Shown here: positions 25,790 to 32,900 of the stretch, in pieces
Layout of the letters: each line of letters opens with the position of its first letter
How positions within the stretch are numbered: position 1 is the first letter of the stretch
From: Acidovorax sp. Leaf191
GTDB taxonomy: Bacteria > Pseudomonadota > Gammaproteobacteria > Burkholderiales > Burkholderiaceae_C
Assembly (NCBI RefSeq): GCF_001424425.1
Contig: NZ_LMPT01000005.1
Coordinates: 194,747 to 252,788 of the forward strand
DNA length: 58,042 bases
Reading direction: 5' to 3'
Translations under genes and position numbers: made by a program
Notes under the pieces: model-generated
Database searches by the model: none
Seen by the model: only the letters and a program-made list of their open reading frames with translations
Told to the model about the DNA's origin: nothing

Positions 25790-26103
25790 GATGTCGCTGG
25801 CCGCCTCCGCAGTGCCCATGGCCGAGCTGGCATTCAGGTTCGGGCCGGCGGAATACTTCTCGCTGATGGTTGCGGGCTTGTCGGTGCGGCCGTGCTCGCC
25901 CCGGGCTCGCTGCTAGAAAGCCGTGGGCATGATCCTTCCGGGCCTGGTGCTGGGGCTGGCGGGCACGGACGGCAACTCCGGCACGGCCCGCTATTCCTTC
26001 AGCGTGCCGGAACTCACCGACGGCCTCCACTTCGTGGCCCTGGCGATGGGCGTCTTCGGCTTTACGGAAATCGCCGCCAACGTCGAGCAGTGCGAGCACT
26101 GCG
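25790..26103 (+). pseudogene. Remnant of a TctA-type tricarboxylate transporter gene
   Basis: Three reading frames together give a recognisable TctA middle section: MAELAFRFGPAEYFSLMVAG, then (shifted) LVGAAVLAPGSLL, then (shifted) VGMILPGLVLGLAGTDGNSG and ARYSFSVPELTDGLHFVALA, MGVFGFTEIAANVE. A stop codon (TAG) lies at the second shift. Full TctA proteins are ~500 aa membrane subunits; only about 100 codons remain, without start or end. The similarity stops near 26103, close to the start of the cassette-like region, so this is the scarred left edge of the accessory segment. Confidence is high that it is a remnant, lower for the exact limits. Confidence 0.8.
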
Positions 26104-26176
26104 AGACCTTCGGAAGAAAGCCTGCGCGGGGCCCTGCTGCTCTCGCGCGGCGAGATCAAAGCCCTTGCCTCAGCCC

Positions 26177-26247
26177 GCACAACTAGAGACTTGGCCCGGC
26201 TTGCCGGGACAAGTCCTCTCGATGGAATGGATAGGCATCAGTTGTAT
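26177..26247 (-). other. attC-like hairpin at the end of the cassette run
   Basis: On the minus strand ATACAAC (26247-26241) overlaps the stop of the cassette gene. A stem of AGAGGACTTGTCCCGG against AGAGACTTGGCCCGG (one extrahelical G, one mismatch) follows, and then GTTGTGC (26183-26177). The spacing on the left arm is longer than in standard attC sites, so this may be a degenerate site or a simple terminator. Confidence 0.35.
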
Positions 26248-26750
26248 GGATCAGTGAAAACAACGCGTGACCCACTCTCCATCGCTCTCTTCATGAAATT
26301 GGACCCCTTCTCGACATCGAGGCATACGTTGACGCGTTTGGCCTCATTGAGCAGGATGTGGAAAGCCGGGCCGAGCCCTAGTGGATCATCAACAGACTCG
26401 CGCGGTTGCGCCCCCGATTGCAGCCAGCTGAACTCCGCTTTAACCCATTTCAGTACTGCTTGTTGCTCTTCTCCGGACAGCGGCACCAACTGCTCGATCT
26501 CAGTGACCGTGTACTCGTCGTTCGACAGAGGCCTGAACTCTCCGAGTGGCTTCTCGTGAAGAAATATCTCCGGAAAAGCTGCATCGGGATTGGACCTGAT
26601 GAACTCGACGAACTTGTCATACGCTGGATCTTGGTTGAACTTCACCACGCGACGCTGCTTCAGATTGACAAGAATGCATGAGCCCGTTCCAGAGTCGGTA
26701 GGTGTTTCGAGGAAGCCGAGTTGGCGATACCGATCAATGTGATCTTGCAT
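26238..26750 (-). CDS. Cassette-borne hypothetical protein
   Basis: 170 aa from the ATG at 26750, 24 nt past the attC cleavage-side core GTTAGAC (26780-26774). The longer frame to 26798 would run back into the attC site and is rejected. The protein is acidic, soluble, about half helical by composition, with no signal peptide, membrane span or recognised motif (FLETPTDSGTGSCILVNLKQ, then RRVVKFNQDPAYDKFVEFIR). GC content is well below the flanking chromosome. Stop codon and end core overlap as in integron cassettes. It could be an immunity-type protein, but nothing shows this. Confidence 0.7.
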   Translation of the reverse strand: MQDHIDRYRQLGFLETPTDSGTGSCILVNLKQRRVVKFNQDPAYDKFVEFIRSNPDAAFPEIFLHEKPLGEFRPLSNDEYTVTEIEQLVPLSGEEQQAVLKWVKAEFSWLQSGAQPRESVDDPLGLGPAFHILLNEAKRVNVCLDVEKGSNFMKRAMESGSRVVFTDPYN

Positions 26751-26773
26751 AGTGATGACGAATTCCCCTTGAT

Positions 26774-26887
26774 GTCTAACGTCGGAGTTGACCGGCACTC
26801 AGTGGCATTGCGCCGCGAGGCGTATGCTCACCAGGACGCGTCGCGGCGCAATGCCGCTGCGTGTCCGCGTCGAACGACCTGTTATGC
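26774..26887 (-). other. Integron attC recombination site
   Basis: Read on the minus strand the site starts with R'' GCATAAC (26887-26881), overlapping the TAA of the upstream cassette gene, and ends with R' GTTAGAC (26780-26774), a perfect GTTRRRY. Inside, GTTCGAC and GTCAAC pair as L sites with one extra base, the asymmetry that sets attC orientation. A long central stem pairs GGCATTGCGCCGCGA with TCGCGGCGCAATGCC. The length of 114 bp is within the normal range. No integron integrase gene is present in the window. Confidence 0.8.
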
Positions 26888-27250
26888 CGCTCGTTGGACA
26901 TGGGCCAACGTCTGGTCAATTGCTTTGATGAGTTCTGTTTTCACCTGACTCGCCTCTTTATCAGTCCAATCTTTTCGAAGTAGCGTCAAAACTGTCTCGG
27001 TTAGGTGCGCGTACTCTGGGAAATTCCTTAGCTCATACACGTACGCGATTTGGCTCGTGAGCTTCATGATGCCGCGTTCGTTTGTTCCCGAGCTGATGCT
27101 GTGCACTAGTACGTGATAGGTCTGAAACCTCGCAGCCTTAAGCTCAGTGTCGCGGATCGTCAACCATCGACGAGCTGAGAATGCCAACGAGATTAGAGGG
27201 ATGACGAACGCGCCGAGCGTCGCCCACACCGCTAGATCATTTAACGTCAA
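26882..27250 (-). CDS. Cassette-borne small membrane-anchored protein
   Basis: 122 aa from a TTG at 27250 with AAGGAG 5 nt upstream. An ATG at 27268 lies inside a possible attC core (GTTATGC at 27271-27265) and has no ribosome site. One N-terminal membrane helix (LAVWATLGAFVIPLISLAFS, about residues 5-25) is followed by a soluble helical domain of ~95 residues rich in charged residues, with no recognised family. The stop codon TAA is within the attC R'' core. Single-pass proteins with a short helical cytosolic part are common cassette cargo, and their function is unknown. Confidence 0.65.
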   Translation of the reverse strand: MTLNDLAVWATLGAFVIPLISLAFSARRWLTIRDTELKAARFQTYHVLVHSISSGTNERGIMKLTSQIAYVYELRNFPEYAHLTETVLTLLRKDWTDKEASQVKTELIKAIDQTLAHVQRAA

Positions 27251-27278
27251 AAAAACTCCTTGCGGCATAACGTGATGT

Positions 27279-27503
27279 ATCTCGCAAAACATGCGGGATC
27301 AGCTGGACGGTGCCGGATGTTCGGGACACTGATTCTTCCTGGAAGCGGCATGCAGCCAGGGCTTGGGGTCAGTGCGCAGTTCAAAAGCACATGTATAAAA
27401 TTTCCGCCACACCTGGCAGGCATCAACTCAGCAAACTATAGCTTGCCGCAGGCCCGCACCGGACACTTAGACCGCGCGGTTTGGACTGCGAGCCAGCGGG
27501 TAC
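27279..27503. repeat. ~225-bp diverged direct repeat, copy 1
   Basis: Matches 28513-28738 over its whole length with scattered differences. Shared blocks include CTCAGCAAACTATAGCTTGC, GCGGTTTGGACTGC and TATAAAATTT. Each copy starts with an inverted repeat (CGCA..AAAC..TGCGGGAT). Copy 1 lies just upstream (minus strand) of the cassette gene starting at 27250. It has no coding potential that I recognise. Confidence 0.75.
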
Positions 27504-27661
27504 CGAATCTACGGTAGCTTTGGGGTAGTTTTTCCTAGTGCGGTTTCGGGCCCGTTGCAGCCGGTCATGACGCTGAACTCAGCGGTCACGATGGAATGGA
27601 CTGAGTGGTCACCAGTTAACGGCATCCACCGTTGGCTCTCCGGTTGAGCAAGGGGTTAGGC
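27504..27661 (-). other. Half of an attC site plus unassigned DNA
   Basis: On the minus strand GCCTAAC (27661-27655), a perfect RYYYAAC core, overlaps the stop of the 273-aa gene. It is followed by CCCTT and the L''-like GCTCAACCGG and then AGCCAACGG, as in many attC left arms. The matching right arm (L', GTTRRRY) was not found before the 225-bp repeat. The site therefore looks truncated or interrupted. A hairpin (CGCTGAGTTCAGCG) lies at about 27571-27584. Confidence 0.45.
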
Positions 27662-28477
27662 CTCCGGTTTTCCAACCGTTCCCTTGAGCGCTTCAAGTGC
27701 CTTTGCAGCCGCCTTCAGCTTCTCATTCCTTTCGTGAGCCTTTAGCAAGTCGTCGAGTGTCAGCTCAATGGCTAGCTTCACTGCAGGAAAGGCGTCGAGA
27801 CATTGTTTCTCGGTAAGGGTGTGAACGCCGACACTCAGTATTCCGTATAGGCCGCGATTCTTAACCAAGAAATCAGGAAGATAGTTGGCAAGAAGGGTGA
27901 TTCGCTCTTCCATACGGGCGCGTATGTAAGCATCATCAGACCAGTCAGGTTCCGCCGACGCTGCAAGACGCGCTTGATCAATAAGCCACTCGAAGACCCG
28001 ACGGAGATAGACGAATGCGCCGACGCCGACTCCGTGAGTGGCAAGGCCGACACCTCTAACCAACTCGCGGTGGCGTTCTTGGCCCAACACTGGGCGGTAC
28101 TTCTTGAGGTCGGGTGTGGCTATGTCGGCGAGCGAAGGCGATTGGCCGATTTTTTGGATCACGCCCTTGTGAGCGCGGAAGATGAAGTCGGCTCGATGGC
28201 TGCCATCTCGCGAGCACACGAATGGCAGCGAGAAGATGTGATTGCGCGCATGGGAGGTGTCTTGGTACTTTGCCTCGCGGGCGAGCCTGAAGACGCTGTG
28301 CGAGCCGCACTCCGGGCAGAAGAAGTCCAAGGTTCCTTTGAAGTGCTCGATGGAGAAGAAGCCGCCGCTGCTCTCGTAGTCGAAGCGATAGGGGTCGTAG
28401 AGGGGAACTGCCAGACAGAACTGTTCTGGGGAGGGCAGGTCATCAGCCTCGGGTTTTGGCTTCTTTTCGCTGGGCAT
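27656..28477 (-). CDS. Hypothetical protein with zinc-ribbon and DUF4145-like helical end
   Basis: 273 aa; ATG at 28477. A CxxC pair in DFFCPECGSHSVFRL (residues ~52-66) and a later cysteine (FVCSRDGSH) suggest a zinc-binding knuckle. The second half is helical (AFVYLRRVFEWLIDQARLAA; YGILSVGVHTLTEKQCLDAF). It resembles the DUF4145-type region found alone or in restriction and defence proteins; that resemblance is from memory and moderate. The stop codon TAA sits in an attC-type core (GCCTAAC), which marks it as cassette cargo. It is preceded by copy 2 of the 225-bp repeat. Confidence 0.7.
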   Translation of the reverse strand: MPSEKKPKPEADDLPSPEQFCLAVPLYDPYRFDYESSGGFFSIEHFKGTLDFFCPECGSHSVFRLAREAKYQDTSHARNHIFSLPFVCSRDGSHRADFIFRAHKGVIQKIGQSPSLADIATPDLKKYRPVLGQERHRELVRGVGLATHGVGVGAFVYLRRVFEWLIDQARLAASAEPDWSDDAYIRARMEERITLLANYLPDFLVKNRGLYGILSVGVHTLTEKQCLDAFPAVKLAIELTLDDLLKAHERNEKLKAAAKALEALKGTVGKPEA

Positions 28478-28508
28478 GGTGGCAGAGGTGTTTCGTAGGC
28501 CTGAGGTG

Positions 28509-28738
28509 ATTTATCCCGCAAAACCTGCGGGATAAATTGGACTGTGCGGGATATTCTGGATACTGGTACCTCCTGAAAGCGGCTTACAGCTCGCGCTTGC
28601 GGTTAGTGCTCTATTCCAAAGCGCAGGTATAAAATTTACTCCAAACCCGGCAAGCACTAACTCAGCAAACTATAGCTTGCCAGTAGGCAGGCACCGGAAC
28701 ATAGACAGTGCGGTTTGGACTGCAAGCCTGCGGGTAGT
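28509..28738. repeat. ~225-bp diverged direct repeat, copy 2, with perfect hairpin
   Basis: Begins with a perfect 12-bp inverted repeat ATTTATCCCGCA (28509-28520) / TGCGGGATAAAT (28526-28537), degenerate in copy 1. It then follows copy 1 to GCAAGCCTGCGGGTA. It lies 32 bp upstream of the 273-aa gene start. The matching placement before two minus-strand genes suggests a promoter-carrying or transposed module. Confidence 0.75.
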
Positions 28739-29243
28739 GACCCAACTGCAGCTATGAGACAGTTCTGTCCAACGGCGGTCTCCGGCCGAACTCTGCCGGT
28801 CCATCATCATATGTCCGTGCCGTAACCCGGCGCCCTTGCTCGGTCGCGAGCCACCAGGCAAAAGCCGTCAAATCACGTCACCCGAAGCAGCTCAAAACTC
28901 GCGCTCAAAGCCGCACCACGCCTTGCGCAGGCCATAGTCGGCAGGGTCAGCAGAAAAGGGCTCTTTAGAGGGCAGGTGAGGCGGGGTCTCCACTGCGCGC
29001 CATAGCTCTTTTCCCGGAAACTACACGTAGATTTGCAGCGTCGTTATCGCGTGGATGACTCCGCTGTTCCATGCCTAATTTCAGCGATTCGTGCCTAGAG
29101 AACTGAATAAAAAAACGATCGGAGATCGCACGATCTTTCTCGAACGACATCGGCAAACAGGGACGTTTACGCTCATGTACCGGGACTCCCCCCGCGACCT
29201 TTAAAGGACGCCTCACGCTTCTCTAACCCTCTGAAATTTTGCG
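28739..29243. other. Gene-poor junction
   Basis: About 500 bp between the repeat and the HNH gene stop. GC content falls toward the right. It holds one short open segment that looks like the end of a lost gene (28892-29020) and a repeated GATCG(G/C)A pattern near 29116-29134. No complete gene was recognised. An 83-aa open frame at 28965-29216 has no family features and is left out. Confidence 0.5.
28892..29020 (-). pseudogene. Possible 3' fragment of a lost gene
   Basis: A 42-codon open segment bounded upstream by TAG (29023-29021) and ending in TGA (28894-28892). It reads ELWRAVETPPHLPSKEPFSA, then DPADYGLRKAWCGFEREF. Composition and codon use look like real betaproteobacterial coding sequence, unlike the AT-rich DNA to the right. 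No start codon or family was recognised. Confidence 0.3.
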
Positions 29244-29903
29244 TCACTCGAAAATCAACATCTCCCGCAGTTTTCTAATTTTTCTCCGCCGGATAGCAGG
29301 ATCTGAGGTTGCGAGAAAATCGCCCATTACTTCCGCTAAATCCTCATCAGAACTTGGAGGCATTTCCCAACCAAATTTTCTCAACCTCTTGTTTAAGTCG
29401 CAAACGCGGATGGTAAAACCACCTTTATCGGTCATGTCAACATAGAACTTTCCCACCATCAATATGTGATCATCATATTTATCAAAATGTGGGTGCACTA
29501 TGTAAAAAGCATTTGTCGTGCATGGATACCTGACTCGCCTCGTTTTACGAGCAACTACCGTATCAGGAATGGCGCACATAGTTTCTTGCGCTCTTTTTAT
29601 TTCATCACAATCAGCACAGATTACGCAGAGATTTTCTGGTGTAAAAATGAACTTTTCATGCAACGATTTCGGCGCAATATGTTCCACATGACAGTTACTC
29701 GCTGATCGCAGAGAGATATCTTTTCGGCAATATGCGCAACGGCCTTTTTGCATATCCCGATAGAAATTTCTTACTTCGATCCGTAGAGGCTTTAAATCTT
29801 CATCGCTCCAGCAATGATATGTGAAACTCTTGTCACTTTGCTTCTTTTTTATCAATGCAGCAACGTCAGGGCTGAATTTTACTGGCTTGAGAATATCAGC
29901 CAT
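29244..29903 (-). CDS. HNH endonuclease, Septu PtuB-like
   Basis: 219 aa from the ATG at 29903; the frame opens 3 codons earlier at a TTG. The zinc-stabilised HNH core is intact: GRCAYCRKDI, then NCHVEHIAPKS (catalytic H), FTPENLCVICADCDEIKRAQ (N and second CxxC). The C-terminal ~90 residues are specific to the PtuB/TIGR02646-type nucleases found with ABC-like ATPases in Septu and related retron systems. Its start overlaps the ATPase stop by 8 nt, so the two are translationally coupled. Strongly AT-rich against the chromosome. Predicted role: the DNA- or RNA-cleaving effector of an anti-phage pair. The system name is an inference from the pair architecture. Confidence 0.82.
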   Translation of the reverse strand: MADILKPVKFSPDVAALIKKKQSDKSFTYHCWSDEDLKPLRIEVRNFYRDMQKGRCAYCRKDISLRSASNCHVEHIAPKSLHEKFIFTPENLCVICADCDEIKRAQETMCAIPDTVVARKTRRVRYPCTTNAFYIVHPHFDKYDDHILMVGKFYVDMTDKGGFTIRVCDLNKRLRKFGWEMPPSSDEDLAEVMGDFLATSDPAIRRRKIRKLREMLIFE

Positions 29904-31266
29904 ATTTAACAAACAGCTCTCGCAACGCCACTACAAGATCTTTTAACGGATCTGACTCATCCATTCGATCATACAGTCTATCGAGGATTTCAAAATTCTC
30001 CCTATCCTTTTGATCCACTAATTTATTTTTCCCGATTTTCAGAAAAGTGCTTAGTGCAATACGATTTAGATACTCATTTCCAAAACCCGGCGTATCAAAC
30101 ACATTCGCCAATTGGAAGTCAATAGATTTTCTATAGACATCTTTACCAGAATATATTTCTTTTGTTTCCATATTGGTAACAAAACAGTTCGTATTCGGCA
30201 GCTCGGCGACAATTTGCGGAGAGTGGGTGGCTATTAAAAAGTGGCATCCACGGTAACCTTGAAATGTTGATGTCAACAGATGAATGTATCTCTCTTGCCA
30301 TTCCGGATGCAAGCAGACTTCAGGCTCGTCTATACAAATTAACGCACCGTCCTCAATTTGGCTTCCTATTCCGAGAAGGCTCATTACCACAGACTGCTCA
30401 CCAGAACTTGCCTCAGCGATTCGAATGGGCTCTGTTTCATTTTGCTTGAACATTTCGACGTCTTTTAGTCTAAGTAGACCGCAGCGCAACAAAACCATAA
30501 CATCTTTTTCATTCAGCTCTGAAGAGACTTCAATACCATTCAAATGCAGAACAACATCAACGCGAGGCTTTATTTTTCTTCTCCGAAAGACAGAAAGAAC
30601 ATCTATCGCATAATCCATATCATGTCTTGAAGCCTCTTGAAATAATTTAAATCCGACGGCTGAGTCAGCGGTCGTTGGAAATGATTGGGGTCGTAAAAAA
30701 CTTTCCCGCAATATCGAGGCTGGATCCTGCGAAGAAAACATTGAATCCAACAGCTTTCCACCAACACCCAAAAAGAAGGATGCCTTGAATACCGGCTGGT
30801 ACCCAAGATACTCCAATATATTTGCAATCCCCTCTAACCTAGATCGATGCCCAAATACCGATCCAATTAGGGCTGCCATGACCCTCGACATATAGCTCAA
30901 GCTCAAATTATTTGTAGATAATCCTCTGAGACCCAAATAGCTATAATTCAAGATAGATTCGTTTCGACGCAGCAATGGAAAGCGATCGAATGGACTAGCA
31001 GAAGCACATATGATTTTTGAGGGTCTCACATGCGCGTCTACGGTATACCTTTCTGCGCTTAAAATACGAGCTCGCTCCTCTCGCTCGAACGCATCTGGCG
31101 GCACATCATCTTTCAGAAAATTCAAGGCAATGTTTCTGAGCATTCGACTTTTGCCCGTGCCGTTTTTTCCAACGATGACAGTAAATAAATTCCCTCCAGG
31201 AAAAATCCCGTGTCCAGGGGTCATTAGATACTGCACACCATTGCGTGACGTGTATTTAGTTAACAT
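29896..31266 (-). CDS. ABC/SMC-type ATPase, Septu PtuA-like
   Basis: 456 aa from the ATG at 31266. Walker A VGKNGTGKSRMLRNIALN (residues ~31-48), an ABC-signature-like SSGEQSVVMSLLGIGSQ, Walker B ALICIDEPEVCLHPEWQERY, and the H-loop HFLIATHSPQIVAEL, all in the second half with a long insert between, as in OLD/RecF-like defence ATPases. No TOPRIM domain is present, so it is not a Gabija or OLD nuclease itself; the nuclease is the separate HNH partner. It begins 2 nt after the integrase stop codon and overlaps the HNH gene by 8 nt, giving one transcript int-ATPase-HNH. GC content is far below the host. Likely part of an anti-phage system of Septu type. Confidence 0.82.
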   Translation of the reverse strand: MLTKYTSRNGVQYLMTPGHGIFPGGNLFTVIVGKNGTGKSRMLRNIALNFLKDDVPPDAFEREERARILSAERYTVDAHVRPSKIICASASPFDRFPLLRRNESILNYSYLGLRGLSTNNLSLSYMSRVMAALIGSVFGHRSRLEGIANILEYLGYQPVFKASFFLGVGGKLLDSMFSSQDPASILRESFLRPQSFPTTADSAVGFKLFQEASRHDMDYAIDVLSVFRRRKIKPRVDVVLHLNGIEVSSELNEKDVMVLLRCGLLRLKDVEMFKQNETEPIRIAEASSGEQSVVMSLLGIGSQIEDGALICIDEPEVCLHPEWQERYIHLLTSTFQGYRGCHFLIATHSPQIVAELPNTNCFVTNMETKEIYSGKDVYRKSIDFQLANVFDTPGFGNEYLNRIALSTFLKIGKNKLVDQKDRENFEILDRLYDRMDESDPLKDLVVALRELFVKYG

Positions 31267-31268
31267 GA

Positions 31269-32549
31269 TTACATCAACGCCTTATTCAATTTTATATTTT
31301 GACAAGATGGCACTTTGAGCACGCTTAAGTAATCTGCCCAAGACTGCATCATTTCAAAGCGTTCTGCAAGAAATTCTGTGCGGTTGTAGGCTCGGCCAAG
31401 GCTATCTTTTACCGAGTGTGCGAGTTGAGCTTCGATCACGGATTCAGCAACACCCAAACGTTCTGCAAGCATTGTTCTGGCAGTCGCCCTAAAGCCATGT
31501 CCTGTAACCTCGTCCGCTGAAAACCCCATCGCCCGGAGCGCCGCATTCACAGCGGCATCACTCATTGGCCGGTCGTGATGCCTCTCCCCACGAAATACGT
31601 ATGGGCTGCTGCCTGTCAGAGCGTGGAGGTCACGCAACACCGCTACGGCCTGGGTGGCCAGCGGCACAACATGCGGCTTGCCAAACAACTTTCCCGCCTT
31701 CTCCCGTTTCATCCGCTCTGCGGGGACGGTCCAAACGGCTCTATCGAGGTCGAACTCTTCCCACCGCGCCTTGCGCAGCTCACCTGGGCGGAGAAGCACC
31801 ATAGGGAGCAGCGCCAGCGCTGCCCGGACCACATGTGTTCCCTTGTAGGCATCAATGGCGCGAAGCAGTTCACCCAGCCGGGCAGGATCAGTGATAGCAG
31901 GGAAGTGCTTCACCATGGGCTTGCGTAGAGCGTCCTTGAGATCACGGGCCGGATTGCTCTGAACCCGGCCGGTGGCCACGGCATACCGAAACACCTGGCT
32001 ACAGTTCTCTAAGGCTCTGTGTGCGGTTTCAACAACACCGCGCGCCTCGATACGGCGCAACACCGTCAACAGTTGGTGGGGCGTGATGGAGCTGATGGGC
32101 TCAGAGCCCACCCACGGGAACACATCGACCTCCAGCCGCCGCAGGATCTTTTCCCCATAGCTGGGCGCCCATTCGTCCTTCCGGGTGTCAAACCACTCCC
32201 TGGCCACATGCTCAAGACTCTCTTCTGGGGGCAATCCAGCCTCCGCACGCGCGGCGGCCGCATCTTCGACCACATTTCGTGCCTTCTCTGCTTTGCGCTG
32301 GTCGCTAGGGTCTTGGCCACTGGCCAGCAGTTCGCGGGCGCTGTCGGCCTTCTCGCGGGCTTGGCGAAGCCCTGTTTCTGGATAGGTGCCCAGTGAAATC
32401 CGCTTTTCTTTCCCGGCTATGCGGTACTTGAGCCGCCACCACTTGCCCCCAGCCGGGGAAATCTCAAGGTAGAGGCCTTTTGCGTCGGCTAGCTTACGGG
32501 GCTTGGGCCCAGGCTGGGCCTTGCGAATTGCAGTGTCTGTCAGAGGCAT
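31269..32549 (-). CDS. P4-type tyrosine integrase with Arm-DNA-binding domain
   Basis: 426 aa from the ATG at 32549; the frame opens 3 codons earlier at a TTG. An N-terminal DUF4102-type arm-binding domain (KLADAKGLYLEISPAGGKWW) is followed by a SAM-like core-binding part and the catalytic domain. Catalytic residues: Arg I in LLRPGELRKARW, H-x-x-R in GHGFRATARTMLAER, the later histidine in QLAHSVKDSLGRAYNRTEF, with the nucleophile tyrosine at AYNR. It lies beside the tRNA-Phe repeat copy with TTGCCCCC arm sites in between. The last ~14 residues (CQNIKLNKALM) are AT-rich, unlike the rest, suggesting the gene end was exchanged when the defence pair was joined. Confidence 0.93.
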   Translation of the reverse strand: MPLTDTAIRKAQPGPKPRKLADAKGLYLEISPAGGKWWRLKYRIAGKEKRISLGTYPETGLRQAREKADSARELLASGQDPSDQRKAEKARNVVEDAAAARAEAGLPPEESLEHVAREWFDTRKDEWAPSYGEKILRRLEVDVFPWVGSEPISSITPHQLLTVLRRIEARGVVETAHRALENCSQVFRYAVATGRVQSNPARDLKDALRKPMVKHFPAITDPARLGELLRAIDAYKGTHVVRAALALLPMVLLRPGELRKARWEEFDLDRAVWTVPAERMKREKAGKLFGKPHVVPLATQAVAVLRDLHALTGSSPYVFRGERHHDRPMSDAAVNAALRAMGFSADEVTGHGFRATARTMLAERLGVAESVIEAQLAHSVKDSLGRAYNRTEFLAERFEMMQSWADYLSVLKVPSCQNIKLNKALM

Positions 32550-32550
32550 T

Positions 32551-32610
32551 GGGGGCAACTTTTGCAGCAGTTACCCCTGAGCCTAGCAGTTGCCCCCAAA
32601 GTTGCCCCCA
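32551..32610. other. Candidate integrase arm-binding sites
   Basis: AGTTGCCCCCAA at 32589-32600 and AGTTGCCCCCA at 32600-32610 are direct repeats. An inverted GGGGGCAACT lies at 32551-32560, abutting the integrase start. Such repeated motifs between a P4-type integrase and its attachment site are typical arm sites and may also let the integrase repress itself. Confidence 0.55.
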
Positions 32611-32655
32611 CTTTGGGCTGGCTTGGGGCGAATAACTGCGGACGGGTCTGGAATG

Positions 32656-32694
32656 AAAAAAGCCCTAAGTCGTTGATTTACTTAGGGCTTTTTT
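32656..32694. terminator. Strong bidirectional rho-independent terminator
   Basis: Arms AAAAAAGCCCTAAGT (32656-32670) and ACTTAGGGCTTTTTT (32680-32694) are perfect complements with a 9-nt loop. It lies downstream of the tRNA-Phe 3' copy at 32734 (minus strand) and is probably the original terminator of that tRNA, now cut off from it by the inserted element. Confidence 0.85.
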
Positions 32695-32733
32695 GCTTTT
32701 GCGGACGTCTATGGACGACTACAAAATGAGTAG

Positions 32734-32780
32734 TGGTGGCCTGGGGCGGAATCGAACCACCGACACAAGGATTTTCAATC
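32734..32780. repeat. Attachment repeat, left copy (tRNA-Phe 3' half)
   Basis: 47 bp identical to 39497-39543. On the minus strand it covers tRNA-Phe from the anticodon loop to the CCA end. Identity stops after CAATC, where this copy continues TCTC and the tRNA gene continues CTCT. Confidence 0.92.
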
Positions 32781-32824
32781 TCTCAAAAAAACTTTGCAGA
32801 TCAACGGCCAACAAGAAAAAACCC

Positions 32825-32895
32825 TCTACAAAAGGGCGCGGGACTGTGCCGCGGGAAGGCGCGTGTATCCTAGGTAGACATCACTTTTGTAGACA
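32825..32895. promoter_or_regulatory. TGTAGAMA-type sites near the left end
   Basis: TCTACAAAAG (32825-32834) and CTTTTGTAGA (32884-32893) form a 10-bp perfect inverted pair. GGTAGACA (32873-32880) and TGTAGACA (32888-32895) are direct repeats 15 bp apart. Similar TGTAGAAA motifs lie at the right end (39430 and 39450), so these are candidate integrase arm sites or repressor half-sites. Confidence 0.4.
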
Positions 32896-32900
32896 CTCCC

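Larger units (their letters stand above)
29244..32780. mobile_element. P4-type integrase island with defence pair (left limit uncertain)
   Basis: The tyrosine integrase (31269-32549), its probable arm sites (32551-32610) and the tRNA-Phe repeat copy at 32734-32780 mark the right end of an island inserted at tRNA-Phe. The defence genes follow the integrase directly. I could not find a second attachment copy to the left, so the stated left edge is only the end of the last clearly linked gene. The island may extend to about 26.1 kb and include the cassette genes. Confidence 0.5.

Noticed and set aside
25923..26186. 87-codon ORF as an independent small gene
   Set aside because: It is one frame of the broken TctA segment, with flanking homology in other frames.
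26751..26798. Upstream extension of the 170-aa cassette gene
   Set aside because: It would start inside the attC site; cassette genes start after the GTTRRRY core.
27279..28738. CRISPR array suggested by repeated blocks
   Set aside because: Only two long diverged copies with a gene between; no short regular repeats or spacers, and no cas genes in the window.
28965..29216. 83-codon minus-strand ORF
   Set aside because: No ribosome site, no family features, mixed composition across the junction.
29896..31266. Gabija/OLD nuclease identity for the ATPase
   Set aside because: No TOPRIM domain; the nuclease is a separate HNH protein, which fits Septu better.
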